The notes under the pieces were generated by a model. The model searched no databases. It was not told the DNA's origin and saw only the letters and a list, made by a program, of their open reading frames with translations. The position numbers and the translations under genes are program-made. A stretch of DNA of 64,000 nucleotides from Paenibacillus terrae. GTDB taxonomy: Bacteria; Bacillota; Bacilli; Paenibacillales; Paenibacillaceae. The DNA lies in contig NZ_JTHP01000003.1 in assembly GCF_000943545.1 (NCBI RefSeq), forward strand, positions 124,001-188,000. Reading direction: 5' to 3'. Each line of letters begins with the position of its first letter. Position 1 is the stretch's first letter. This document shows, one piece after another, positions 24,916-33,807 of this stretch.

Positions 24916-25764
24916 CAACGCCTCACTCCCCCTGACCTCACCCACCACAATGCGATTGGGACGCATACGCAGGGAGGAACGAATCAGATCACGAATCGTG
25001 ATTTCGCCCTTCCCCTCGGTGTTGGCATTCCGTGTTTCCATGGAAACCAGATTAGGGACAGTTACAATTTGCAGCTCTGCTGAGTCCTCAATCGTAATAA
25101 TCCGTTCCGATGGCGGGATAAATTGGGATAATGCATTCAGAAAGGTCGTTTTACCAGAGCCCGTACCACCGCTTATAAAAATATTGTACTTGCTGCGTAC
25201 CAGATCCTTGAGCATATTGGCGGTTTCTGTATCCAGTGCGTCCATTCGTATCAAGTCATCCATCGTCATCGGACGCTCGGGAAACTTCCGTATCGTCATC
25301 GTCGGTCCCTTGAGAGCAACTGGCGGTAGCACAATATTTACACGTGACCCGTCCTTCAATCGGGCGTCGACAATCGGTGAAGACTCATTCACAATCCGAT
25401 TCACTCCGGCTACAATCGTTTGGATCAAATCCTCCAGTCGCTCACGGGATTCAAATTGATCGGGTGCCTGGATCACCTCACCCGCCCGCTCCACAAAAAT
25501 TTCCCGATGACTATTAATCATAATTTCCGTAACCGTGGGGTCATCAATCAACGGCTGGAGCACATCCAGCCCACGGAAGGAATTAAAAATTTTACGGACC
25601 AGCGCATGCTTCTCTCTGGAGGTCAAACCTGCCAGCTCTGTGTCATGCAAAATTCGATTTTCAATATGCCGCACTAACTCTGCATCCCCTACCGAGGACG
25701 TGACGTCCAGGCCTCCCCGGATATCCGCTCGTAGTGCACGAAACCGTTCTTCATTCATGTTCAT
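24904..25764 (-). pseudogene. cpaF: CpaF/TadA-type pilus ATPase, 5' portion cut by the island
   Basis: About 287 residues of a CpaF-family secretion ATPase remain. The N-terminal domain has ALVRKIFNSFRGLDVLQPL and DPTVTEIMINSHREIFVE. GGTGSGKTTFLNAL is Walker A, ITIEDSAELQI the Asp box, and RIVVGEVRGSEALDM Walker B. The usual His box and C-terminal subdomain are absent, replaced by island sequence. ATG 25764 lies nine bases after the cpaE stop, so the pair is an operon. Normally it drives assembly of a Flp/Tad pilus at the membrane. With its catalytic C-lobe missing it should be inactive unless the island excises. Confidence 0.85.
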
Positions 25765-25773
25765 CGGCCCCCT

Positions 25774-26928
25774 TTAAGACCAAGCGGCGGGCGGCTGTGT
25801 TACAGTCTCCACATTCAGCAGCTCGCGGCACAGCTGGCGAATTTCCCGCTGATAAATCGGCGAACTAAGCAGCAGCTCACGATGCTGCATCTGCTTCCAT
25901 GAAGGAATGTAGGGCAGCGCTCCGCTCAGCTCCATAAAGTCCCGAGGCAAGGTGTTAACCATCGTCCCCATATAACGGTTCACCACAAAACGGGTTTTGG
26001 TCAGCATGACTTCAAGTCCTTCAGGCTGCATGGCTTCCAGAACATCCAGCCATAGCCCGCACTTGTGCATGCTCATTAAATCGTCCGCCAGCAGCCAGAT
26101 CAGCTTATGGCTGGCTTCGAGTACAGCCTGAGCCCGGTCGCCATTTTCGGATTCGCCATCTACGATTACAACATCATACTGTCCGCTCTCGGCAATCGTC
26201 CGAATCAGCTCTACCGCCTCATCAGAGGTCATGTCCATCAGTTCCTTGCGATTATCAACAGGTTGAAAGGTGTCGGCCTGGATTTCAGAACGGCGCACAC
26301 AATACGAAGCAATAGATAAGGGATTTCCGTCATGCCCCGCCTTGAGGTCATATAGCAGTCTGGACAGTCCTTCCCCTTCTGCTCCATTGGAACTGCCGGA
26401 ACCTGTGAACAACGAGCTTGAATCCATCGTTTCCAAATTCAAATAAAAAACCGAATAGCCCTCGTTTCCCAATTGCTTGGCTATATTAAGTGCGGCCGTT
26501 GTCTTGCCCAGACCGCCGGAAGCCGCTACCATGCCAATAATCATTCCGCTTTCCCGGCTGTTCACGCTCTGCTGCCCACTTGTTCGCTGTCTCGCCGTTT
26601 CCAAAATAAAACCCACCAGCTCAGACAAGGGCTGATATTTTAATAAAGGTTGTCCGTATTCTCTCACCTGCTCTCCCTCGTGCAGCACCAGACAAGGAAT
26701 ATCAGAAGCCTCCCGATCTGTCCAGAGATTCAAAAAAGCCGCTTCACCCACCACCACATCCGGCTTTTTCATCCCAGCCGTTTCCATCATGTATTGGCGA
26801 AATGCCTCTGGCTGCGAAAATGCCGTTACTCTCAGCCTCCTGGCGTACTCGCTTCCGTGCACATAATTCAGCAGCGGCTCGATATAATCCCGGCTCTCTA
26901 CAGCCAGAACCACCTTTACCGGAATCAT
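25774..26928 (-). CDS. cpaE: CpaE/TadZ-like pilus localisation ATPase
   Basis: About 384 residues from ATG 26928 (MIPVKVVLAV), nine bases after AAGGGG; frames from 26937 or 26970 are less likely. Residues 1-110 form a receiver-like alpha/beta domain. MVAASGGLGKTTAALNIAKQL is a deviant Walker A of the MinD/ParA type, and YDVVIVDGESE the matching Walker B region. CpaE-like proteins place the Tad machinery at the pole or membrane. It heads the operon with the split cpaF and is preceded by a leader with a terminator-like hairpin. Confidence 0.8.
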   Translation of the reverse strand: MIPVKVVLAVESRDYIEPLLNYVHGSEYARRLRVTAFSQPEAFRQYMMETAGMKKPDVVVGEAAFLNLWTDREASDIPCLVLHEGEQVREYGQPLLKYQPLSELVGFILETARQRTSGQQSVNSRESGMIIGMVAASGGLGKTTAALNIAKQLGNEGYSVFYLNLETMDSSSLFTGSGSSNGAEGEGLSRLLYDLKAGHDGNPLSIASYCVRRSEIQADTFQPVDNRKELMDMTSDEAVELIRTIAESGQYDVVIVDGESENGDRAQAVLEASHKLIWLLADDLMSMHKCGLWLDVLEAMQPEGLEVMLTKTRFVVNRYMGTMVNTLPRDFMELSGALPYIPSWKQMQHRELLLSSPIYQREIRQLCRELLNVETVTQPPAAWS

Positions 26929-26960
26929 GATGCTCATCCCCTTTCCTATCACAACAACGC

Positions 26961-27011
26961 AAAAAAGCACCGTTCATCAAACCGTACATACATACGGTTG
27001 GTGAACGGTGC
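26961..27011 (-). terminator. Terminator-like leader hairpin ahead of cpaE
   Basis: On the minus strand GCACCGTTCA pairs with TGAACGGTGC (10 bp) and inside it AACCGTA pairs with TACGGTT (7 bp), loop TGTATG, then TTTTTT. It lies between the predicted promoter (27040-27068) and the cpaE ribosome site, so it can act as an attenuator as well as a stop for upstream transcripts. Confidence 0.7.
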
Positions 27012-27039
27012 TTCCGTCACGTGCAATCTATTTATTGGT

Positions 27040-27068
27040 AGAATAGCACAGCGCCTATTTTAGAGCAA
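27040..27068 (-). promoter_or_regulatory. Predicted promoter of the tad (cpaE-cpaF) operon
   Basis: On the minus strand TTGCTC (27063-27068) and TATTCT (27040-27045) are 17 bases apart. The start of transcription would fall near 27033, just before the large hairpin. Confidence 0.5.
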
Positions 27069-27109
27069 GCATTTTTTATGTTAGAATTTCTTCACAATCC
27101 TTATGTAGC

Positions 27110-27134
27110 AAAAGGCGGGCATTCAAGCCCGCCT
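27110..27134 (-). terminator. Terminator of the His-rich small gene
   Basis: AGGCGGGC (27113-27120) and GCCCGCCT (27127-27134) form a perfect stem, followed by TTTTG on the minus strand. Confidence 0.75.
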
Positions 27135-27148
27135 CCATTGCCTTAATC

Positions 27149-27361
27149 TTAGAAGAATTTGTGGTGACGACGATGACATTCATGATGACGATGATGGCGA
27201 TGTTTCCGATGATGATGACATCTTTTCACAAAGTCTTCATGAAAAAAATGATGACGTTTAACTTTAGGCTCAAACTTAATGACAGTCACCTTAATAATCT
27301 TCTTAGTAATGCGTTTTCTTGGCTTAGGAAAATGACAATGACGCGGACGATGTTTAAACAT
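27149..27361 (-). CDS. His/Arg-rich small protein, 70 residues
   Basis: I choose ATG 27361 (MFKHRPRHCHFPKPRKR) with TTGGAGG upstream; the frame from 27379 would start at a TTG inside that site. The last 30 residues are dense in His and Arg (RCHHHRKHRHHRHHECHRR) with three Cys in all. It may bind metal or coat spores, as small His-rich proteins of spore formers often do. It has its own terminator. Confidence 0.55.
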   Translation of the reverse strand: MFKHRPRHCHFPKPRKRITKKIIKVTVIKFEPKVKRHHFFHEDFVKRCHHHRKHRHHRHHECHRRHHKFF

Positions 27362-27459
27362 ATTCGAATTCGCCTCCAATTCTTTGAGATAGAATATACT
27401 ATGGAAGCACAGAACAACCGGAAACCAGCATCTGACTATTTATTAAAGGATTGGGCGAT

Positions 27460-29784
27460 TCAATCCCCCTCCTCCAGCTTGATGTCCGGGTCATAGTCCG
27501 CCACGATCAGAACGTCCATATGACGTGCTTGACGAAGAATTTGCGGAACGACCGCATCCTTTCCCCAACGGCTGCTTCTGGAGGACTGCCCCACAATTAA
27601 CTGCGTACCCGTATACCCTTCCACCGGAGTAATCAATATGTCAGCAATCTCTCTCCGACTGGAAACAAGCCGGATTTCGAAGGTTCCTCCCAGACGGTGG
27701 GTTAGCATTTTCAACTGTTCCACCCGGGAATTTAACTTCTCCGGAATGCTTATACCGACATGAACATAGGTCACGATCCACACCGCCTTCAGACGAAAAG
27801 CAATACGAAAGCCGCGTCGAATCAGTCTTTCAGCATTATTACTGAGCGTAACCCCTACGAAGATTACTTCCTCTCTACGCCACGGCCCTCTAAGCGATTC
27901 GTGCCGATCCCAGGATTCCAGCCGTTCGTCTACATCATCTGCCAATTCCCGCAAAGCAAGCTCCCGCAGGGCAATCAGATTACCTAATTTAAAAAAATGG
28001 CTAAGCGCCTGCTCCACTTTGGCAGGATCGTATATTTTGCCATCACGCATACGCTGCTGCAATGATTTGGGAGCCACATCAATGAGCTGTACCTCATCGG
28101 CCAGCCGCATCATACGGTCGGGAACCGTCTCCCTCACCCGAATGCCGGTAATCTGCTCGACCGCATCATTCAGGCTTTCCAGGTGCTGTACATTCATTGT
28201 AGAAATGACAGAAATCCCTTGATCCAAAATCATCAATACATCCTCATAGCGTTTGGATCTCGAACTGCCGGGAACATTGGTATGTGCCAGTTCGTCAATT
28301 AGGACCACCTCGGGATTACGCCTGAGAATCGCTTCCGTGTCCATTTCCTCCAAATATACGCCATGACGCTCGATAATCTGACGGGAAACGGTATCCAGCG
28401 AGCCTACTTGTGCCAGCGTTTCCGCCCTTCCATGCGTTTCCAGCAGTCCGATAACTACATCAATCCCGCTTGTCAGCAGATCATTTCCCTCTCTGAGCAT
28501 CGTGTACGTCTTGCCGACACCGGGAGCGGCACCAATATATACCTTGAGCTTGCCACGCCGGATTTTGGCAGCCTCAGCCTGCGCTTCCTCGTCGCTCAGA
28601 CGATGGTATGGATCATTGTCTTCTTCCTGCCTCATCGTCGGCAAAATACGTTCACCCTCCTGCTCGGCGCGGTCGGCAATAAGCAGCAGGTCCATATTTT
28701 TCATCCGCTTAAAAATCCCGTTTACCAGCGAACCTCTAACCAGCTCCTGCCACCGGGTCTGCCGGGAATGTCCCATAACGATCCGGGTAACATTACGCGC
28801 CACTGCATAATGGATAAGCTGCCGAGGCAATCTTCTGCGGGAAATGAGCGGGATTTCTTCAAATTCCGATCCTACCTTTTCAACCAGTTGCTCAATCGAG
28901 CGCTTGAAGGCCGCCGATTCCTTGGACAGCTTGCGCTTCGGATCGACAAAGGAGGCCACCAGCATATCTCCACCCAGCCGCTTGGCGACCTGCTCTCCCC
29001 TGCGTACATATATGGACCCGTTCCAGTGATACTGGACAGGCACCAAAATACGCTCTGCGGCTCCTGACGCCCCGTGCAGACCCAATTCCTCCCGATGCCG
29101 CTCCAGCGAATCGTTCACATCCTCCGCCACCAATCGCAGAGCCAGCTCACGCAGCTTACCCAGATTCCCCCGGTGAAACATCTCAGGATTGGGCGCATAC
29201 ATGTATCCTTTCGCCAGCCGCTCCAAAATCGTTTCCGGTGTAACATCAATCAGACGAATTTCATCCGCCAACTCCAGCGTATCGACAGGAACTGTATATT
29301 CCGCTTCTATCCCTGTTAGCTGATAAACCCACTCCGTAATTCCTTCCAGCTCATAGACATTGACTGTCGTAATTACACTAATCCCCAGCTCCAGCAGATA
29401 TTGAATATCCTCCAGCCGCGTTGGAAATGGGGCGCCTTCCCGGTTGCGATGTGCCAAATGATCCACCAGCACCACCTCGGGATTGCGTTCCTCCAGTGCT
29501 TTCAGATTTAAATCCTTCTGCTCTATCCCATCCTGAACCCAATGGATACTGGGTATCCGCTCCAGCGTGCCCACCTGCTCCACCGTCTCGCGCCGCTGCA
29601 TGGTCGACACTGCACAAATCACAACGTCGATACCTTCATGCTGAAGCGATTGTCCTTCCTGAAGCATATGATACGTTTTGCCCGATCCACTGACCGCTCC
29701 AATGTATATTTTGAGTCTGCCCCGATGCAGTTTGTTAATGGAATCCAATATTTCCTCTGGTGATTTACGTTTAAAGCTCTCCAT
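27460..29784 (-). CDS. Tandem KdpD sensor-domain protein lacking a kinase
   Basis: About 774 residues from ATG 29784 (MESFKRKSPEEI) with GGGAGG upstream; the longer frame from 29937 is unlikely. Two KdpD N-terminal modules lie head to tail. Unit one has GAVSGSGKTYHML, an altered VDHLAHRNREG, and a Usp-like part. Unit two has GAAPGVGKTYTML, LIDELAHTNVPG and a second Usp part ending IVADYDPD. There are no membrane spans, DHp or HATPase domains. In KdpD the Usp region binds c-di-AMP in Firmicutes, so this may be a soluble K+/c-di-AMP sensor. The kdp operon is about 8 kb away. Confidence 0.8.
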   Translation of the reverse strand: MESFKRKSPEEILDSINKLHRGRLKIYIGAVSGSGKTYHMLQEGQSLQHEGIDVVICAVSTMQRRETVEQVGTLERIPSIHWVQDGIEQKDLNLKALEERNPEVVLVDHLAHRNREGAPFPTRLEDIQYLLELGISVITTVNVYELEGITEWVYQLTGIEAEYTVPVDTLELADEIRLIDVTPETILERLAKGYMYAPNPEMFHRGNLGKLRELALRLVAEDVNDSLERHREELGLHGASGAAERILVPVQYHWNGSIYVRRGEQVAKRLGGDMLVASFVDPKRKLSKESAAFKRSIEQLVEKVGSEFEEIPLISRRRLPRQLIHYAVARNVTRIVMGHSRQTRWQELVRGSLVNGIFKRMKNMDLLLIADRAEQEGERILPTMRQEEDNDPYHRLSDEEAQAEAAKIRRGKLKVYIGAAPGVGKTYTMLREGNDLLTSGIDVVIGLLETHGRAETLAQVGSLDTVSRQIIERHGVYLEEMDTEAILRRNPEVVLIDELAHTNVPGSSRSKRYEDVLMILDQGISVISTMNVQHLESLNDAVEQITGIRVRETVPDRMMRLADEVQLIDVAPKSLQQRMRDGKIYDPAKVEQALSHFFKLGNLIALRELALRELADDVDERLESWDRHESLRGPWRREEVIFVGVTLSNNAERLIRRGFRIAFRLKAVWIVTYVHVGISIPEKLNSRVEQLKMLTHRLGGTFEIRLVSSRREIADILITPVEGYTGTQLIVGQSSRSSRWGKDAVVPQILRQARHMDVLIVADYDPDIKLEEGD

Positions 29785-29923
29785 CTTCGTGCCTCCCTGC
29801 AACGTGACAGATCGTTCCGTCCGTTCTTGTATCGCTGTAATGAATGTACTCCCGTGTCCCCAACAATTCAAGACGATCCGCTCCAGCTTGCGCCAAATAA
29901 GCCACACAGGGCAGCATACGCGC

Positions 29924-29963
29924 AAAAAAACGCGCATTCAGGCATTTTCTACCTGTCTGCACG
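29924..29963 (-). terminator. Terminator of the mnt operon
   Basis: On the minus strand CGTGCAGACAGG pairs with CCTGAATGCGCG (two internal mismatches), followed by TTTTTTT. It lies 38 bases after the last permease stop. Confidence 0.6.
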
Positions 29964-30000
29964 CTATTTTAGGCACTCATAGATGATCGCTTTCTGCGAA

Positions 30001-30888
30001 TTACTTGCTGTCTTCACGAACCAGTCCTCGTTGCTGGAACAACTTTTGCCACACCACCCCATGGGACGGGGATAAGAGAAAGGCCAATAACAGCAGCAAA
30101 CCCGATACACACAGCATACATGCGGCAATAGAGGCATCCAGTACACTTGCTGTGTAAAAGCCTGCTACCGAACTGATCGCCCCCAACCCGACGCTGTACA
30201 CAATCATACGGGATAGCTTCTCCGTAAGCAGATAAGCCGTAAGAGGCGGTACCACGAGCATTCCGACCACCAGAATCGCACCCACGCTCTCAAACGATGC
30301 CACCGTCGTAAGCGAGACGAGACTCATCAGCAGATAGTGAAAAAAAACAACCGGAATACCTACCGAAGCCGCCAGTGCGGGATCAAAGGAAGTGATTTTA
30401 AATTGCTTAAAAAATACACCTACCACGAGCAAATTAATCAAAAACATCGCACCCGTAATCCACACCGCTCTCGGACCGACATCTACGCCGGCAATCTCCA
30501 GCGTATTCCATGGCACATATGCAATCTCACCATATAGCACGTGATCCATATCCAGATGGACATCGGAAGCAAACACGCTAACCAGCAGAACACCTATGGC
30601 AAACAATGTCGTAAACACCACACCAATGGCGGCGTCACTTTGCAGACCGCTTTGCTGGAACAACTGAATCAGATACACCGTCAGGAGTCCCAATACCGCT
30701 GCACCAAACATCATCCACACCGAATCCCTGGACCCGCTGATCAAAAAGGCAATGACAATCCCCGGCAACACGGCATGGCTGATGGCATCACCAATCATGG
30801 CCATTTTTCGTAGCACGAGAAAACAACCGACAATGCTGCATCCCCCTGCCACTAACATTCCAGTCAAGATCACGTAAAATGTACTCAC
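30001..30888 (-). CDS. mntD: Manganese ABC transporter permease MntD
   Basis: 295 residues, eight or nine membrane spans, ABC-3 (ZnuB/MntC/MntD) family. MIGDAISHAVLPGIVIAF is the conserved early motif, and FDPALAASVGIPV and VGAILVVGMLVVPPLTAYLL are typical later ones. GTG 30888 overlaps the stop of the preceding permease by four bases. It forms the membrane channel with MntC and is powered by MntB. Manganese as substrate is inferred from the MntR-like box of the operon. Confidence 0.85.
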   Translation of the reverse strand: MSTFYVILTGMLVAGGCSIVGCFLVLRKMAMIGDAISHAVLPGIVIAFLISGSRDSVWMMFGAAVLGLLTVYLIQLFQQSGLQSDAAIGVVFTTLFAIGVLLVSVFASDVHLDMDHVLYGEIAYVPWNTLEIAGVDVGPRAVWITGAMFLINLLVVGVFFKQFKITSFDPALAASVGIPVVFFHYLLMSLVSLTTVASFESVGAILVVGMLVVPPLTAYLLTEKLSRMIVYSVGLGAISSVAGFYTASVLDASIAACMLCVSGLLLLLAFLLSPSHGVVWQKLFQQRGLVREDSK

Positions 30889-31814
30889 AGGGCACGCTCC
30901 TTTCCCGGCTGCGTCCCGATTGCCTGCTCCAGATTATTTCTGACGTTCCACCGAACGATAGCTTTGGAAATCATTCCACGCTGCGGCGCAAAAATCAGGC
31001 TCATACCGAACACGACAGTCGCACACAGCACACACAACGGCCCTGTGGGCAGATTTTGCCCCAGAGAACTAATGACCGTTCCACCGAAGCCCGCTATAGC
31101 ACCAAACAAACCCGATAGACACACCATGACACCCAGCTTCTCCGTCCAGTATCTTGCAGACACCGCGGGTGTAATCAACAAGGCCGCCATCATGATGACA
31201 CCCACCGCCTGAATACCGGCAACCACCGCAATAACAATCAGCAGCATCAACAGCTTATCCAGCAAGCCTGCCGGAAAACCAAGTCCACGGGCAAAGCCGG
31301 GATCAAAGCTAAGCAGCTTAAATTCCTTGAAGAACAATATACAGATCCCGATCAGTACCACCGAAATGGCCGCCATCGTGTAAACATCAGACAATACCAT
31401 CGCCGCTGCCTGACCAAACAGAAATTTATCCAGCCCGCTCTGATTCCCCGCCCCGCTGTGCTGGATTTCCGTCAAGAGCATAATGCCAAAGCCGAAAAAT
31501 ACAGACAGCACCGCTGCAATCGCCGAATCGCTTTTGATTCGTGAGTACCGGGTCAGCGCACTGATGGCAAAGGTCGCAACAATCCCTGCAATGGCGGCCC
31601 CGATCATAAATCCAAATACGGATTTTGTGCCCGTTATCATAAACGCTACACATACCCCCGGCAAAGCCGCATGTGCCAAGGCATCCCCCATGAGCGACTG
31701 CTTGCGCAAATACATAAAGCTGCCAATCACGCCGCTGCTTAAACCGAGCAAGATGCAGCCCAGCAAAATCCACTGCATATTCGGATCGGTCAAAAGCGTA
31801 GCCAAACTTGTCAT
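30885..31814 (-). CDS. mntC: Manganese ABC transporter permease MntC
   Basis: About 309 residues from ATG 31814 (MTSLATLLTDPN), six bases after GAGGTG; GTG 31823 is possible. Same ABC-3 family: SLMGDALAHAALPGVCVAF, FDPGFARGLGFPAGL and VGVIMMAALLITPAVSARY. It follows the ATPase gene with no real gap. It pairs with MntD in the membrane. Confidence 0.85.
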   Translation of the reverse strand: MTSLATLLTDPNMQWILLGCILLGLSSGVIGSFMYLRKQSLMGDALAHAALPGVCVAFMITGTKSVFGFMIGAAIAGIVATFAISALTRYSRIKSDSAIAAVLSVFFGFGIMLLTEIQHSGAGNQSGLDKFLFGQAAAMVLSDVYTMAAISVVLIGICILFFKEFKLLSFDPGFARGLGFPAGLLDKLLMLLIVIAVVAGIQAVGVIMMAALLITPAVSARYWTEKLGVMVCLSGLFGAIAGFGGTVISSLGQNLPTGPLCVLCATVVFGMSLIFAPQRGMISKAIVRWNVRNNLEQAIGTQPGKERAL

Positions 31815-31819
31815 ACCGC

Positions 31820-32584
31820 TCACCTCACTCCGAGTATCGTGCCGGAATCCGGGCCTGTTTTGAGTATACTCAGACGTCCGCCATATGTACGTTGCAGATT
31901 TTCCTCGGTGAAAATATCTGCCGTCTCTCCGAACGCCATCAGATGCCCGTTCAGCAGCATGACCTGATCAAAATATTCTGTGACCGTAGACAAATCATGA
32001 TGAACGACAAGTACGGTTTTTCCTTGCCGCTTCAGGTCTGTGAGCAATGAAATAATGGCTTTTTCTGTTGCAGCGTCTACACCTACAAACGGTTCATCCA
32101 TAAAATAAAGCTGAGCATCCTGCGCAAGTGCTCTGGCCAAAAAAACACGTTGCTGCTGCCCGCCGGATAACTGACTGATCTGCCTGTCCGCATAGTCGCT
32201 CATGCCTACCTTGTCCAGACTTTCCAGCGCAGCCTGACGATCAGCGGCTCCCGGCCGCTTGAACCAGCCGAGTCTGCCGTATCGCCCCATCATGACCACA
32301 TCCAGCGCGTTCGTCGGAAAATCCCAATCTACCGACTCACGTTGCGGCACATAACCAACCTTGAGCAATTGCTGTTTATAAGGCTTGCCGTAAACCAACA
32401 CCTCGCCCCTGAGCTTTGGTATTAGCCCCAGCGCAGCCTTGATCAGCGTGGACTTCCCAGCCCCGTTCGGACCGATAATACCAATCAGCTTGCCTTCCGG
32501 CACCTCGAAGGAAACGTCAAGCAGAACGGGCTTTTTTTGATAAGCTACAGATAAATCACGAACCACAAGCGGTGAATACCTCAT
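31820..32584 (-). CDS. mntB: Manganese ABC transporter ATP-binding protein MntB
   Basis: 254 residues. IGPNGAGKSTLIKAALG is Walker A, VPQRESVDWDFP the Q loop, LSGGQQQRVFLARAL the signature, YFMDEPFVGVD Walker B, and VVHHDLSTV the switch His. The VDWDFP segment is characteristic of metal-type ABC-3 ATPases. It sits between the binding-protein gene and the permeases. Confidence 0.9.
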   Translation of the reverse strand: MRYSPLVVRDLSVAYQKKPVLLDVSFEVPEGKLIGIIGPNGAGKSTLIKAALGLIPKLRGEVLVYGKPYKQQLLKVGYVPQRESVDWDFPTNALDVVMMGRYGRLGWFKRPGAADRQAALESLDKVGMSDYADRQISQLSGGQQQRVFLARALAQDAQLYFMDEPFVGVDAATEKAIISLLTDLKRQGKTVLVVHHDLSTVTEYFDQVMLLNGHLMAFGETADIFTEENLQRTYGGRLSILKTGPDSGTILGVR

Positions 32585-32599
32585 GTGTTGCCTCCTCCT

Positions 32600-33571
32600 T
32601 TAATTAAGAGCTTTAACAATCGTATTGACGTTATGCTTGACCATTCCAATATACGTACCGTCCTCCGTGCCTTCTTCACCCATCGCATCCGAATACAACT
32701 CGCCGCCAACCTTGATCGTATGATCCTGCTGAGCCGCTCCCTGAATGACCGCATCTATGGCCTTTCTCGGAACGCTGGATTCTACGAAAATAGCCTTTAT
32801 TTTATGTTCAACCAAATAATCACGCAGCTTGGTCACATCCTGAGAGCCCGCTTCTGATTCTGTACTCATTCCTTGAAGCCCTTTCACTTGAATGTCGTAT
32901 GCATCTCCGAAATAGCCAAAAGCATCATGGGCCGTGACGAGCACGCGCTGGGCTTCCGGTATACTGGAAATCTGCTCCCGCGTGTAATCATCCAGCTTCC
33001 GCAGCTCAGCGAGATAGGCTTCTGCATTGGCCTTATAATCCTCCACATGAGCAGCATCCAGCGTCGACAATTCATCTCTGACGGTTTCTACCGCAGACAT
33101 CCAGTTTTGTACGTTAAACCAGATATGCGGATCATGCTCCGACCCCATTTCCGGGCTACCTGAGCGCAACTGATCCTGAGCAATATTTTTGGATACAGGT
33201 ACGACAGGTTTTTGCTTGCCGATCTTCTCCAAAATGTCCTGCATTTTTCCTTCCAGATGCAACCCGTTATAAAAAATAATATCTGCCTGATCCAGTTTGC
33301 GCATATCTCCCTGAGAAGCCTTGTACAAATGCGGGTCAACGCCTGATCTCATAATGCCTGTGACCTCCACATGATTACCGCCTACCTTGCCGACAATATC
33401 ATAAATCATGCCAATAGTAGCTGTGGCCTTTATTTTTTGCCCCGCCTCCCCGGCAGCTCCCTGCTCCGCCTTCTTACCATTAGTACATGCACTTGCTGCA
33501 ACTAAAATCAGGAACAATGTCCCTGCAATCAAAGCCCAACGCGGTACAGCCGCCTTAAACTGTTTATTCAT
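32600..33571 (-). CDS. mntA: Manganese-binding lipoprotein MntA
   Basis: 323 residues from ATG 33571 (MNKQFKAAVPRW), with GAGGAGG upstream. Signal peptide ends at LVAASAC, a lipobox. The mature part is a ZnuA/PsaA cluster A-I binding protein: GVDPHLYKASQGDMRKL (first His), SEHDPHIWFNVQNW (second His), VTAHDAFGYFG (third His region) and IKAIFVESSVPRKAID. It traps Mn2+ outside the membrane and passes it to MntCD. First gene of the operon. Confidence 0.9.
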   Translation of the reverse strand: MNKQFKAAVPRWALIAGTLFLILVAASACTNGKKAEQGAAGEAGQKIKATATIGMIYDIVGKVGGNHVEVTGIMRSGVDPHLYKASQGDMRKLDQADIIFYNGLHLEGKMQDILEKIGKQKPVVPVSKNIAQDQLRSGSPEMGSEHDPHIWFNVQNWMSAVETVRDELSTLDAAHVEDYKANAEAYLAELRKLDDYTREQISSIPEAQRVLVTAHDAFGYFGDAYDIQVKGLQGMSTESEAGSQDVTKLRDYLVEHKIKAIFVESSVPRKAIDAVIQGAAQQDHTIKVGGELYSDAMGEEGTEDGTYIGMVKHNVNTIVKALN

Positions 33572-33665
33572 ATTTCTACATCCTCCTCTATTTATATGTA
33601 TTTGGGACAAACTATTTCATGATGTCAATTATTTTTTCCTAATACTATATTTTAGAGTATACACT

Positions 33666-33691
33666 AAAATGTTTCCCCAAGGAAACATTTT
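33666..33691 (-). promoter_or_regulatory. MntR-like operator of mntABCD
   Basis: AAAATGTTTCC-CCAA-GGAAACATTTT is a perfect inverted repeat 95 bases upstream of the mntA start. Its core GTTTCCCCAAGGAAAC closely resembles the MntR box of Bacillus (TTTGCCTTAAGGAAAC). Repression by Mn-loaded MntR is expected. Position relative to the promoter was not settled. Confidence 0.7.
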
Positions 33692-33807
33692 AAATATAAA
33701 AATCTATTTATACTGTCAGCTCGTTCGATTTTAGCTCTCGGAATGTGTAGTATATAGAAGATATCCAATCGTTAAATAAAAGAACATATATAAAGCAGGT
33801 GAAGATC

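Noticed and set aside
28363-29067. Plus-strand 234-codon ORF
   Set aside because: Shadow of the KdpD-like gene in GC-rich sequence; no ribosome site and no recognisable motif.
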